DNA of 64,000 nucleotides from Ichthyophis bannanicus (Eukaryota; Chordata; Amphibia; Gymnophiona; Ichthyophiidae), in the NCBI GenBank assembly GCA_033557465.1, contig CM066032.1, positions 1,314,312,191 to 1,314,376,190 of the forward strand, read 5' to 3'. The notes below the pieces were generated by a model. It searched no databases. It had not been told where the DNA came from and saw nothing but the letters and a program-made list of their open reading frames with translations. Shown in pieces: positions 1-11,454 of the stretch (position 1 is the stretch's first letter; the number at the start of each line of letters is the position of its first letter). A program made the translations under genes and the position numbers.

Positions 1-860
1 AAAAATAAAAGCCAGCTAGATGGATTCTGAAGTGAGCAGAGTTGTAAAAAACATACTTTACAGAAATATTTTATAATACATTTACATGGGTATTAAAACA
101 AAAAAAACAAAGAGCTCCAAGCTGCAACACCCCTGGGCGTAGAAATAAAACTTGTCTCCTCCTTTTTGGCATCTCTCTAGTTACATCCAGAAAAATCCTA
201 ATCAGATCACAAAATTTAACATCACGTTTTCTAAAATAAGTTTAAAATTATATTTCTGTCAGCTGTAGAAGGAAACGTTACCACCAAAGTTACTGTACTT
301 AAAGATATACTATCCACATTATCTGTATTAACAGCCTGCACTAGATCAAATTTCCCTTGAGTAGCCTCCAGCACCTTATGGTCTTCAAGAGAAAAACCAG
401 AAGAATCCAAAACTTGCCATTTAGTGGATGGCAGATAATAGGTTCGAATAATGCCAGGCAAAGAAACAGCTGACAAGCTCAAATTTTCTGTTAAATATTT
501 ATAGAATATTTCATGTGGAGAGATCCTCAGATTAGTATTTCAAGACAAGTTCTCCAAAGCCTCAATTTTGAGATGTAAATTAGTTAAATTAGTCACAAAA
601 GTGGCCTGACCAGAATAAAGACCTTCAATTTTATGTTCAAGAACCTTAGAATCCAGACTCAATTGTAGCAAATCAGAAGTATTCTTCTTGACCTTGGTCT
701 CTAGCTGTTGTGCTTCAGCAGTCAAAAGATTAACATGAGGAATAAGAACAGATCCTAGAACAGCAATAATTTGTCAAATAGAATCCAAAGTAACAACAGC
801 AGGCCGAGCTTGTGAAGAAGAGGGTATTACCAAATTCACCAAAGATTCAGATGAAGCCAT
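1..860 (-). pseudogene. L1-type LINE ORF1 fragment, continuing past the left edge
   Basis: Read on the minus strand, translation begins at an ATG at 858-860 and gives a Ser/Pro-rich N-terminus. A heptad-like coiled-coil segment follows (540-725, QQLETKVKKN...LHLKIEALENLS). Next come the N-terminal-side (RNA-recognition-like) part (231-482, with IIRTYYLPS) and, in another frame below 230, remnants of the C-terminal domain (DVTRE, LRP-like and FPCKC-like positions). This order is that of ORF1p of L1/Tx1-type LINEs, an RNA-binding trimeric chaperone of the retrotransposition particle. A TGA at 774-776 and frame changes near 500 and 230 show that it is dead. The ORF2 side would lie beyond the left edge. 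The family match is from recall, not a search. Confidence 0.7.
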
Positions 861-2492
861 CTGTGTATAGCAAATCAACTGTTCAGAGCCCAAGAAGCTG
901 TTAGCCCTGGATTTGCTTCACTCCCTCTTGTGATGAATGATGCCGAAGCATCAGAAACAGCCCGTTTATTATTGACCATTGGACTGATTCTTTTTCTCTT
1001 TCCCCCTTTTCTCTTCCCTTTTGTCCACTCTCCCTTCCCTTTCTCTTCACTCCTACCCCCCTTTTCCTTCTCACCCTTTCCCTTTTTCCTTTCTCCCCTC
1101 CCTCCTTTTTTTGCTGGCATACAAAATAAAATAATGGCATTTCTCTTGTTTATATCATTGGTTTTTGTACGATGCATCTGTAGTCCAAAATAGGTTATTG
1201 TGTTATGTAATCGGCACCCTCTAAGTTTGCTGATATATTATTTGTATTCCTGAGCATTTTTTGGGCACAGATCCTGATAGGAGTATTTTTGGTGTGCCAT
1301 TGTTGGCCTGCTTTATATGTACCAGTTTTATTATTTCTGTTTATCTTTTCCTTCCCATTTTCCTGCATTACTGGTTCACCCTCCCTTCCTCCCTCACCTC
1401 CCTTTCCTACCAGTTCCCATTTTGATTTACATTATGTGTGTAATTTCTGTTTTTGAAATAAGGCTGGTGTGCATGTATCTGTTCGCTTTTTTAAGCATAA
1501 TAAGATATAACTTTTAAAGTTCTCTTAGCGGTAGTTGAGATTGAGGCATGTCTGTCAATCATGTTGGTTTATGGGAGGAGCCTGTTCCTCGCAGCAAGAA
1601 AAACTGGTCCGCTATTTAATGGCTCACTTTAGCATAGCATTCCTTCTGATGCACAGTGCAGGCAATGAACTCTTGTTCATTTGCAGGCAAGAAGCTATGT
1701 GGTTACTCAGCTGGCAATGCTCCCGTTATTAAAATGAATGATAGATGTGATATGAGTGTACAATAGGCTCCTTTCCATTTTAATACTCCCTGTAAAAGTT
1801 TTAGATTTATGCTAATTATTTCTTTAAAGCCTTTTTTCTGTGTAAAAAGTCGCTTTTTTATATTTTTATGTTAAAATATTTTTATTCTTACATTACATGT
1901 ATTAATGCTATTTGCGCATTTTCATGTACGTTTCTGGTTTGTACAAACAGTACACCCTTTATATGTACAGATTAGACATCTATTACTTGATATGATTATA
2001 TGTTTTTCCTTTTTCCTCCCCTTGTCCCCTTCCCCTTCCCCTTCTTTCCTCCCTCCTTGTTCCCTTCCCCTTCTTCCTTTTCCTCCCTCTCCTAGCCTTT
2101 TCTTTTTGCCCTTGCTCTCCCTTCCTTTCTCTCCCCTCCCCAACTTTCCTCCCCCTTTCCCTTCTCTTTTCCCTTATTTCCTCCCCCTCCTTTCTCTTTC
2201 CCCCTTTTTCCTCCCCTCTTCCCTGTCCCTCTTTCCTTCATGCTTTTACTGCTTACCCCCTTTTTACTGTTCATTAATCTCACATTTTTTATCTTTGTAG
2301 TGCCTTTTTGAAATATTTATTTTTTAACTTCACTCTGATAGTTTCCATCTTTACACAAGTCTGGCATGTTAGTTTTATCTGTATATGCTTCCTCTTATGC
2401 TATTTTATTCTATATACAGTACATTCTTTTAAATGTATTTTTATATGTATGTTATTGTATTTTTATGCTTATGTTATGTATTTATATTTATA
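861..2492. other. Non-coding stretch with two long pyrimidine tracts
   Basis: No supportable gene. About 985-1110 and 2005-2245 are almost pure C/T on the plus strand (TTCCC/CTTTTC-type units); the long reading frames there are compositional artefacts. Between them the DNA is AT-rich. It may be the 3' untranslated region of the retroelement whose tail ends near 2,570, but no coding part was found. Confidence 0.6.
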
Positions 2493-2572
2493 GACCCCTG
2501 ACAAAGGCTACTTTTGCCGAAACTTGGCCAAGTCAGGCTTTGTAATAAAGAACTTTCTTGTTCATAGTCTCC
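2493..2572 (+). other. Retroelement 3'-end motif with CTGA...stem...GAAAC hairpin and poly(A) signal
   Basis: The plus strand reads CCCTGACAAAGGC, a short loop, GCCGAAAC, a second hairpin (ACTTGG/CCAAGT) and then AATAAAG. The layout CTGA, four bases, GC-rich stem, GAAA resembles a motif at 53,668-53,720 downstream of the Penelope-like endonuclease. The AATAAA and the change of composition near 2,570 suggest the 3' end of a retroelement of unknown type. Confidence 0.45.
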
Positions 2573-3140
2573 TTCCACTCCTTTGTTGCGTGTTTGATGG
2601 AGAAGAAGGAAACAGATAAAAGGAGTTTATCTGATGAGTGGAGTTCTTGAAAAAGAGTGTAGGGAGAGATAATGAGGAGGTGAAGAATGAATGTGCTTCT
2701 AGGTCAGCAAGGGCGTAGCCACAGGAGGACATGAGAGGTCCTGGACCCTCTATTTTTACCTCAGGTCTTCCCAGTGACTGAACCACACTATTGTCATAGC
2801 TGGTATGGATCCCTAAGCCCCATCAGCTGCAAGAAACCTAAGCCAAGTAAGCAGCACTAAAGACGTGCAGGAGACCGCAACATCAGCTGAACTTTCTCTC
2901 TAATGCCGGCATGAAGAATGTTCCATATTCATGGGGGTACGTCCTGATGCTGATCTCATGAGCTTAGCATCAGGCATTGCCAGCCCACCAATACTGACTG
3001 TGCTCGCTCTCATGCCAGAGTTAGAATTAAGCTTCAGTTGCTGCTGCAGCCTGCCACATGTCTTTAGTGCTGCTTAATCACCTCAGGATTCCTGCTGTTG
3101 GTGGGGCTTAGGAAGCCTCTCTAACTTTGCTAGAGTAAAT
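2573..3140. other. No recognisable feature
   Basis: No protein similarity, RNA gene or obvious repeat was recognised. Short reading frames here have no family features. Confidence 0.5.
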
Positions 3141-4284
3141 CTGAAAGTTTGTAGACATGAAGGGGATATCAGGCGGCACGTGCTGCGGCAAGAATGAGGC
3201 AGAGAAAATGGGTACTGTGTGTGCTGGCAAAGAGGTACAAATGAGAAAGGCAAAAGGAAGGGATTTTGGATTTATGGATTTAGGATGTTGTGGGAGGGAA
3301 GAAAAGGCAGAGGAAACATATGCTGGAAAAACAAGAGGGAGAATTCTGTTGGAAAGAGTGGAAGGTGGATGAAATGGATGTGTGATGGAAAGAGGGAGAA
3401 AGACAAAATGAAGGCTACTGGGGTGGGGGAGGGAAGGGGCAGATACTGGAAAAAGAGGATAAAAACTGGAGGAAGAATATTGCAAAAAGGACGAGGAAGC
3501 AGAAGAAATGAAAAAGGAAGGGCAAGATAAGAAGAAGGAGTGAAAGGTAAGAAAATGGAGAGGAAAGGCTGGAGGGAGAGAAAGGCAAGAAGGATGCTGG
3601 GGAGGGAAGAGATAGGGAAAGATGTGCTGGGAAAAGGACAGAAAGGCAGGAAAATGGATGCTGGGGATCAGCGGAAGTAGGTAGCAGAGCAGATACTAGG
3701 GATTTAGGGTTGAGAGTAGAACAGAGACTTGCAGTGAGATGTGGAATCTGGGACTGGGTAGGAAAACAGAAGAGGACAGACTCAAATGTTATCTGGAGAT
3801 TGGGAGGAGAATGGTATCTTGGGGTCTTAGTGGTGATTGAGGTGGAAAGATAGGAACTTGGGGATTAGCTAGAAAGGTAGTACATGGTGTGAAGGAACTA
3901 GAGGAGTTGATGTGGGCTTAGGAGCGAGTAGAAAGGGAAAGGAGGCTGTGGAGAGAGAATAAAAGATAGAGAAAGGGGGATAGGTCATTGAAGGGGTGAG
4001 ATGTGGCAAAAATGGAGCACCTGAAAGAGGGAATGGGAGGATAGGTAGGAGGTAAGAGTGAGAAGAAATGGGCTAAAAGCTGGGGATATGATGAGTAATA
4101 TGGAAGGAACTAGGTTTATGAGGAGATGAAAGGAAGAGGAAGGTAGAGGAGAGCTGGGGAGAGGGAGAGTATAGTAAATGGAAATGGGGGATTTAAGAGG
4201 GGTGAAAATGGGTGAAGACTGGGGAAGTAGCAAAAGATCAGGAGAGAGGGAGGAATGGTCTATGCAACCAAAGCTAGATTTTAC
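3141..4284. repeat. Purine-rich low-complexity region
   Basis: The plus strand is strongly A/G-rich for more than 1 kb (GGAAAGAGGGAGAAAG-type units, GGGGATGCTGGGGA-like islands) with no exact period. Reading frames on both strands are Lys/Glu/Arg/Gly-rich or Ser/Pro/Leu-rich, as expected from composition. It abuts the broken 5' side of the CR1 fragment at 4,285. Confidence 0.6.
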
Positions 4285-5320
4285 AAAGGATACAGGTAAA
4301 TGGAGCTCACTCTGAGGAGAAGGATGTTATCAGTGGTGCGCTGCAGAGATCTGTCCTTGGTCCAATTCTCTTTAACATTTTTGTTAGTGATACTGCAGAA
4401 GTGCTGTCAGCTAAGGTTTGCCTCTTTGCAGATGATACCAAAATTTGCAGTAGAGTAGACACACAGGAAGGAATAGATAACATGATGAGGGATCTAGCTA
4501 AGCTTGAAGAATCATCAAGAATCTGGCAGCTGAAATTCAATGCTAAAAAATTCAGGGTCATGCATATGGGCTGCAAAAATTCAAGGGAGCAGTACAGTGT
4601 AGAGGGTGAAGTACTTCTGTCCACGAAAAAAGAGCGGGACCTGGACATGATTGTTTCTGATGATTTTAAAGTGGCTAAACAGGTAGAAAAGGCAACAGAA
4701 AAAGCCAGAAGGATGCTTGGGTGCATAGGGAGAGGAATGGCCAGCAGGAAGAATGAGATGATAGTGCCTCTGTATGTTTTTGGTGAGAACCATTTGGGGT
4801 ATTGTGTGCAATTCTGGAGAATACACCTTCAAAAAGATATAAACAGGATGGAGTTGGTGCAGAGGGTGGGTACCAAAATGGTCAGTGAACTTTGTCATAA
4901 GTCATATTGGGACAGACTTAAAGATCTCAATATGTATACTTTGGAGGAAAGGCAGGAGAAAGGAGATATGATAGAAATGTTTAAATACCTCTGTGGCATA
5001 AATGCACAGGACGAGAGCCTCTTTCAATTGAAAGAAAGTTCTGTAATGAGGAAGCATAGGATGAAGGTGAAAGAGGATATGCTCAGGAGTAATATTCGGA
5101 ACTATTTATTTACGGAAAGAGTGGTAGATGCATGGAATAGTCTCCCAGTGGAGATAGTAGAAATGAGAACAATATCTGAATTCAAGAAAGCATGGGATAA
5201 ACACAGAAGATCTCTAAAGGAAAAAAAGGACTATAATAGTTGGTATGGAAGTGCAGACTTGATAGGCCATATAGTCTTTTTCTACTGTCATTTTTCTATG
5301 TTTCTCTTCTCTTTACTTTG
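4285..5320 (+). pseudogene. CR1-clade LINE ORF2, C-terminal RT region and 3' end
   Basis: The frame is open from about 4,285 to the stop at 5,319-5,321. It shows the RT motif GALQRSVLGPILFNIF, the catalytic box FADDT (about 4,425), then the CR1 C-terminal conserved block with NMYTLEERQ, FKYLCGINAQ, ERVVDAWNSLPVEI and ISEFKKAWDKH. CR1 ORF2p is an endonuclease/RT that reverse-transcribes its mRNA at a nicked site. The endonuclease and N-terminal RT are absent, as is usual for 5'-truncated CR1. The tail (GGCCATATAGTCTTTTTCT, then TTTCTATGTTTCTC) looks like a CR1 3' terminus. The first base of the frame is not a true start. No frameshift is seen in the part present, so it is a fairly young but truncated copy. 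Confidence 0.85.
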
Positions 5321-5404
5321 AAATGTTCAGTCTCCTTTATTTTACTTCTCACCTATCTAGCACCTTTCCATCTCCTAGTCTGATGCAACATCAGAATTTG
5401 AATA

Positions 5405-5820
5405 TAATGGGGGGATATTCAGCGGCGGCGGCTAGCACTGATAACGCACCCAGCCACTAGTGTTGAACTTAGACCCAGGATATTCAACTCTGGGGTCATA
5501 TCTGGCCCCAGCATTGAATATCGGTTTCACTAGATTGCAGTGAGGCTAACCCAGCAGCAGTGATATTGAGCCACTGCCCGGTTAGCTAACGTGGCAAATG
5601 TTATGTTAGAGTTACCTGCGTCTGACTTTTGCCGTGTATCACTAACCTGGCAGCAGCTCAATATTGCCTTCACTCCACCCTGGAATGCCCCAATGCTAAC
5701 TGCTTAACATCGGGGTGTGTGGCGGAGGCACCAGAGTGGCATTTACACATGAATAACATTGAACCTAGTTGCAGATAGCTGGGGTAACTGTTAGCCTGGC
5801 TTAGTAAACATACCCCCCAA
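5405..5820. repeat. MITE-like element with imperfect terminal inverted repeats
   Basis: The segment starts GGGGGGATATTCAGCGGC and ends with the approximate reverse complement of GGGGGGTATGTTTACTAAG. Inside, phrases such as GGATATTCAAC and GAATATCGG recur in both orientations. There is no coding capacity. No clear target duplication was found, so the exact ends are uncertain. Confidence 0.4.
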
Positions 5821-5940
5821 ATGTAAAAAAACTCTTTCTCAGTCCATAACAAAAAATGAAGTTTCTTGTATATATTAAAATATTTTCATTAAATTCATTG
5901 CAACTGATAATGAAGCATGAAGATTCTGAATTGAATGTTT

Positions 5941-6330
5941 TTTCCATCTAGTCTCAGATATTAATATTATTTTGGCTAAGAGACAAATAGCAGTTTTACT
6001 GCAATTTGATTTAAGTGCTGCCTTTGATGTAGTGGATCATGAGATGCTTATGGCTATTTTGGATCATGTAGGTATTGCTGGGATTATATATGATTGTTGT
6101 TTTTCTTTTTTTTTGAAGAATCGAATGCGTAGGGTTCAGATTGGGGCAGATTGTTCAAGAACATGGAGGTCACAATGTGAGGTTCCGCAGGGATCTCCTC
6201 TTTCACATGTACTTTTTAATATATTAATGATTTAATTAGACTGGCTGTTGGAAAGAGTAGATTTTAAGCACTATACTTACATGGATGATATTTCTATTTT
6301 ATTATCATTCCCTTTGCAAACTACTGATTA
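5941..6330 (+). pseudogene. L2-like LINE RT, upstream half (split by a DNA transposon)
   Basis: The frame beginning near 5,972 reads LLQFDLSAAFDVVDHE (RT motif with the first catalytic Asp), VQIGADCSRTW, then VPQGSPLSHVLFNILM. Past a stop the same element continues with YMDDISILLSFPL near 6,270-6,315, the second catalytic box. These are L2/CR1-group non-LTR RT signatures (Jockey superfamily). The downstream half resumes at 8,822 after the 2.49-kb inserted transposon. Frameshifts and stops make it inactive. The endonuclease is not recognisable upstream, so the copy is probably 5'-truncated near 5,940. Confidence 0.75.
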
Positions 6331-8818
6331 CACAGGTCTGCGACTAAAAAGCTATTTGATTATTTTCATCTAATTTCCATGAATTTTGGTGTGCTGAAAA
6401 CAAATAAAATATTGAAAAAACTCCTAGACATCATGATTTGCCACAACATGCAAAATTGTCTTCAAATTTATCAAATTTTTTCAAATTACTATTAATTAAT
6501 TCACATAAGTGCATTTAAGATATAAAATGCCAAAAAAAACCTTAAAGGGGTTGTCCGAGTTATGTAAAAAAAAATATAGCACTGTAAATCTGATGGTCAG
6601 CAATATATACATAAGCTAAGCAAGTTTTAAGTCCGTGCTTCTAATGGTAGAAGGGGTTAATCTTTCCTGAAGAATCCAGTGGGAGGGAGACACAGGGCAG
6701 ATAGCAGCAGCTCCGGTCAGTGCAGGGGGGCGTGGCCAGCACTGTGACATCTCGTGTACAGACACAGAGCTGCTCTCTCCTGCATGCCACACTTGTGCAC
6801 GAATCATCATCAGGTTCTTGGTTCTAGGCTGTTCACACTTTTTCATCGCAATTCGTGTTAGCTCGTCATTCTTCAACCGTTATGTTATGGCTCCGCAAAA
6901 GTGTATTAATTCGCCAGACAGTTTGTTTCATCTGTGGTGAATATACAGTGTTGAAGCAACAGCAGAATATTACAGACTTTGTGAAAAAGTATACTTTGCA
7001 TACTTTGGACTAAAAATTGGAGATCAAGATAAAGTCTGGGCGCCTTATAAAGTGTGCAAACGGTGTGTTGAGGACCTCCGAAACTGGTTCAAGGGTAAGA
7101 AAAAATCTTTCCGTTATGGGATTCCTATGGTATGGCGAGAGCAAAAGAACCATAGTGACGACTGTTACTTTTGTTCATGCGATGTGAAAGGGTTTAATTC
7201 CAAATGGAAGCATTCCATTTCATACCCCAATCTTCACTCGTCAATTCGTCCCATCCCTCATGGCACAGATATACCAGTACCCAAACCCCCTGCTACCTTG
7301 GAAGAGATACCTAGCTCCGATGAAGGTGAAGTCATACCTGAACCAGATGACGAATCAAGTTCTGACTTTGAAGATGATACAAGACCAAAATTGTTTTCTC
7401 AGGAGGAAATGAATGATTTGGTAAGAGACTTGAATCTTCCCAAAGATGCCGCTGAGTTACTCGGATCAAGGCTGAAAAGCAGGAATTTATTGTTGCCAGG
7501 AGTGTCATCTTCATGGTTCAGACATCGTGAAAAGGAGTTTGTTCCTTACTTCGCCCAGGAAGACAAGTTGGTTTATTGCATCCATGTCGAAGGTCTGATG
7601 GGTCAATTTAAAATCCAATATGATTCAGAGGAATGGCGTCTTTTAATAGATTCTTCAAAAAGAAGTCTCAAAGCAGTTTTACTCCACAACGGTTTTTACG
7701 CTTCCATACCTGTAGGTCATTCCGTACACTTGAAGGAAACCTACGAGAACTTGGAATTGGTTCTTCATAAACTTAAATATGAAGACTATGGTTGCAAAGT
7801 GTGTGGGGACTTGAAGGTCTTGTGCATGCTGCTTGGGCAACAAGCTGGGTATACCAAATATCCTTGTTTTCTGTGTCTATGGGACAGTCGAGACTGACAA
7901 AATCACTGGACCAAGAAGAGTTGGCAGCCGAGGGTGCTAACAGTCGGTGAAAAAAATGTCCTCCAAGAAACTTTGATACCTTCCCATAAAGTTCTTCTAC
8001 CACCTCTCCACATAAAATTGGGATTGATGAAGCAATTCATAAAATCACTTCCAAGAGATGAAGAATGCTTCAAATACTTGGTCACCAAGTTTCCAGGCCT
8101 GTCGGAGGCAAAATTGAAGGAAGGTGTGTTTATTGGACCAGCCATTAGAAGACTTATAGTTGATCAAGAGTTTGTCAATACCATGACGGATCCTCAAAAA
8201 GAAGGGTGGATTGCATTTAAAGAAGTCGTACAGAAATTTTTAGGCAATAACAAAGATCCTCACTACAAAAAGATCATCGGACGAATGCTGAAAGCATTTC
8301 AAGCTTTAGGTTACCTGATGAGTTTGAAAGTGCATTTCCTCCAGTCCCACCTTGACTACTTTCCTGAAAATTTGGGAGCTGTGAGTGAGAAACAAGGTGA
8401 ACGATTCCACCAAGACATTAAAGAGATGGAAAGGAGATACCAGGGAAAATGGAGCATTGCAATGATGGCAGACTACTGTTGGATGCTTCAGAGAGACATT
8501 CCAGATGCTACTTACAAGCGTACATGCACCAAGAGGAGCCTCACAAGGAAGAAGAATCAAGTTTAGTGTGTGTAGGTGAGCTCATTTCAGTTCAAAAAAG
8601 GATTTTCATGAAAATATTGTAATAAAACTTTAATTTTATAAGTCTATTTCCATTTATTTTGAGGTATTGCCTTATTTACCATAGTTACCTAAATTGTCAG
8701 GAAACGTGATGTCCTATGACAAAATGGAGGTCATATTCGGATTCAGCGCACCAAAAAACATAAAGATTACGTGGAATAACCAAAACAGCTCTTGAAAAAA
8801 ATTTTTTGCAGACTTGTG
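6331..8818 (+). mobile_element. DNA transposon of unassigned superfamily, TTA target duplication
   Basis: The left end starts CACAGGTCTGCGAC and the right end is the reverse complement of CACAAGTCTGCAAA. Both inverted ends then share a longer imperfect block, GCTATTTGATTATT...TTTTGGTGTGCTGAA on the left and GCTGTTTTGGTTATT...TTTTGGTGCGCTGAA on the right, giving inverted repeats of roughly 75-80 bp. TTA flanks both sides (6328-6330 and 8819-8821), and removing the element re-joins a LINE RT frame. One transposase-like gene lies inside. A TTA duplication is typical of PIF/Harbinger, but the ends and the protein do not match that superfamily as I know it. The region 6,331-6,890 is non-coding 5' sequence. 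Confidence 0.75.
6890..8566 (+). pseudogene. Transposase-like protein of the 6,331-8,818 element, lightly broken
   Basis: An N-terminal CxxC pair (VCFICGEY, about 6,920) and a second pair (VCKRC, about 7,055) suggest a zinc-binding DNA-binding domain. They lie in different frames, with a one-base shift near 6,992. An acidic linker follows (SSDEGEVIPEPDDESSSDFEDD). The long conserved core then shows LIDSSKRSLKAVLLHNG, VCGDLKVL, KYPCFLCLWDSRD, LPPLHIKLGLMKQF and GERFHQDIKEMERRY. The Asp residues in the first two motifs and the Glu/His/Asp of the last are candidate RNase-H-fold catalytic residues (inference). A TGA at 7,895-7,897 is in frame; the same frame then runs to TAG at 8,564-8,566. AATAAAAC follows near 8,620. 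I recall similar uncharacterised proteins in invertebrates but cannot name the family. Confidence 0.65.
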
Positions 8819-8821
8819 TTA

Positions 8822-9705
8822 TTATTCCACCATATTTTTGTTAAGTAGATGGACAAGACTTCTTCATTTTCAGCTGAATGTGGCCAAAACAAGGGTTCTT
8901 TGTTTAAATAATAATAAACCAATTCCCAGTTTATTGACAGGGGCTCTTATCTAGTTAAATCTCAATGCAGAACCAGTTCTTCGGTTGCTGGGGATATTGT
9001 TAGATGAAAATTCAACCTTTGAAGCACATGTTAATGCGGTAATTTCTAAATCATTTTTTAAGATGAGGCAATTGAAACGACTTTGGCCCTACTTTTCTCT
9101 GAAACATTTTTGTATCTTAGTGCAGACTACTGTATTAGCTTTTTGGATTACAGTAATTTACTGTTGATTAATTGTTCCAAATATCAGGTACAAAGGTTAC
9201 AACTATGTCAAAATACTGTAGCCAGATTGATCTTTAGGGTTTCTAATCATATGGTGGTTACTCTGTTCTTTAACAAATTAGATTGGCTTAGGACCCCTGA
9301 ATGAGTTCTTTTTAAATTTTATATGGTTTTGCATAAATTTTTTCATGATTCTGTTCCAACCCGTTTTTCTAATCTTCTAGTCCCAATGCTAGCAATTAAA
9401 TCTAAGCTGCTGCAGGTATCTGGAGTTTTCTTATTCCATCTAATAGAAGTATAATTAATAAGATGAGATTTACACACATCGTATAAAGCAGCTGAATTGT
9501 GGGCTACGTTACCTGTGAAGATAAAAGGTTATTCATCTAGCTCACTCTTCAGGAAGAATCTGAAAACTTGCCTTTTTGATTCATAAACTATTTAGGATTT
9601 TTTTTTTCTGCTTTGATATGATTTTTTTTCTTTTTCTTTTGTTTAACCACACTGAACCACTTATTTGGGAGAGTAGCAGTATAGAAGTATACATTAGAAT
9701 TAGAA
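8822..9705 (+). pseudogene. L2-like LINE RT, downstream half and 3' end
   Basis: Continues the RT of 5,941-6,330 after the transposon. The frame has RLLHFQLNVAKTRVLC, LRLLGILLDENSTFEAHV and MRQLKRLWPYFS, followed by a frame change and the VQRLQLCQNTVARLIF block with a degenerate HWLPV-like segment. Near 9,480-9,580 come remnants of the terminal block (AAELWATLPVKI, FRKNLKTCLF). The end at 9,640-9,705 (TTTAACCACACTGAACCAC... AATTAGAATTAAAT) looks like an L2-type 3' tail. Several stops show it is dead. Confidence 0.65.
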
Positions 9706-10479
9706 TTAAATTCTCCAACACTGAAGGACCATAAAATATATTGCTTATTATATCATAATTTCTGGAGAAAAGTATTTTTGTGATTTGTTTTCTGTTTGGG
9801 TTATAAAGTGACGCGTCCTACTTCTGCTGTGCACTCATTGCATGTTTTATGCTCTCACGATAATCATGATTATTGCTGTTATAATGTAATTATTTTGTTC
9901 TCTGCCTCAAGCATCCTGGAAAGGAATTTAAAACAAATATCAATGTATTTATGTGATCAGATCTCATGTTTTTAAAATGTGTTTCTATGTAATTTCTTTC
10001 TTGGGTATTTATAAAATTCAGTAGATATAAAAAAGGAAGATTTCAGAGCTACTTGCCCTTTTATTAATGCAGATTAGTATGGTAGTTGTCATTAAAGTCA
10101 AAGGATATGTGCTAAATTAGGATACCTAATTTATTTTTCCATAGTATCAAGTGAGATTTTAGAACACCTTTTAAGATACTGCAATGTATGTTGATGTTTC
10201 ACCTTTATAATATGAGTGTGTCTCTCAAGTTTAAATTACAGTATGGAATGCTACCTGTTGAGACATATGTCTGTTAATATGAGTTTTCATAAGCAGGTAT
10301 GTGATTTATCATTGTAAGTGCTTGAAATAATTGAGTTTAAAATAGTTAACATGTCACCTATGATACAGGTGCACACTAAGGCATTATTTGTCAGTAAGTA
10401 TAACTAACATGGCTCAGACCAGTATGTCTGTTGCCCAACCATGTTAACCTTGGGCCACCTAAAAATTAATTTTGGCTAT
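9706..10479. other. AT-rich DNA without recognisable features
   Basis: No RT, transposase, RNA or terminal-repeat signature was seen. It could be unique sequence or very old repeat. Confidence 0.45.
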
Positions 10480-10844
10480 GACACTATAGGTCAGTAGGAG
10501 AAGTTTGAAGTGTATGCACAATCAATAGTTAGCCAATGAAGGGACTTGAGTGGTTATGTGAGCATAATGAACTTGGTGGAAGATCCATGCAGCTGAGCTT
10601 TGAACAGATTGAAGGGGAGAGAGATGGTCCAGTGGGAGACCAATGAGGAGCATGTTGTAATAGTCTAAGCGGGGGGGTGATAAGAGAGTAGATAAGGATT
10701 TTGGTAGTTTATTGTTGGATATGTGCAGAGAAAGAGAAAGAAGAGTCAAAGATGATCCCAAGGTTATGAACCAAAGAGATAGGGTGGATGACAGTGTTAT
10801 CCTCAGAAATAAAAGAAGGGGAAGTGAGTTTGGGGTGAGCGATG
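10480..10844 (-). pseudogene. Non-LTR RT C-terminal fragment
   Basis: On the minus strand the pieces read LGIIFDSSFSFSAHI (near 10,760), then LSPPRLDYYNMLLIGLPLD, LQSVQSSAAWIF and HITTQVPSLANY, the order found downstream of the RT catalytic box in L2/Jockey-group LINEs. At least one frameshift separates the first piece from the rest. Both ends are broken. Confidence 0.65.
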
Positions 10845-10985
10845 TTTATTTATTTATTTGGCAATGCTTATATACCACTTTTCAGCGGGTCAAAGAGGTG
10901 TACATTCAGGTATGGTATACATTTTTCTTGTCCCTGAAGGGCTCACAATCTACGCTATGAAGCTCTGCCGTGGCCATGTTCAGTT
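10845..10985. repeat. Interspersed repeat starting with (TTTA)n, LINE/SINE 3'-end type
   Basis: TTTATTTATTTATTTGGC, then CTTATATACCACTTTTCAGCGGGTC, then TTGTCCCTGAAGGGCTCACAATCTA. Close phrases recur at 38,320-38,400 (TGTCCCCAGAGAGCTTAAAATC) and at LINE 3' ends (11,455; 41,149; 56,105; 61,395), where a TATACCGC...GCGGTTTACA hairpin is joined to TTTA repeats. Confidence 0.5.
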
Positions 10986-11104
10986 TCAGATGGCGGTGGG
11001 ACATGCAGGCCACAATGTCATATAAGCAAGCTGAGATTCGGTCCTCAGAAATGTGAAAATCATTGCTCTTTTCAACTGAAACACTCAATGCTTGATTTCT
11101 ATCC

Positions 11105-11440
11105 TCTTATTATTTAGGTAGCTTCTGTGTATATTGCATGCCTTTTTGAATTTCCTCAACAGTTTTGTCTTCAAATCCACTTCAGGAAGGCATTCCAAGC
11201 ATCCATCACACTCTCCTTGAAAACTATTTCCTGACCTTGCTTCTAAGCCTTTCTCTCTGCAATTTCATATCATGCCTCTTAAGTCTAGCTTCCTCTCCTA
11301 TAGAAAAGGTTTGTTTGTTTATTGATACCTTTCAAGTACTTAAACTTCAGTAACATCTTTCCCTGTAGTTCCCCTTCTCTAGGGTATACATATTTAATAG
11401 AGCTGCCCATTCATTTTTAAAGAAAAGGAGAAATATGTTG
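11105..11440 (-). pseudogene. CR1 ORF2 C-terminal fragment
   Basis: On the minus strand, in shifting frames, the pieces match the CR1 C-terminal block: a degenerate MYTLE-like start near 11,385, KYLKGINKQTNLF near 11,330, a GMI-N-RERGLEARS segment, and ECLPEVD...FKKA near 11,170. It parallels the blocks in the CR1 copies at 4,285 and 28,864. Many indels indicate an old copy. Confidence 0.55.
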
Positions 11441-11454
11441 AAACTTTTTGACAT

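Noticed and set aside
875..1193. Lys/Gly-rich and Phe/Pro-rich frames
   Set aside because: Direct translation of a pyrimidine tract.
2493..2530. Functional hammerhead ribozyme
   Set aside because: The core has CTGACAA rather than CTGANGA, and the other stems could not be made to fit; kept only as a resemblance.
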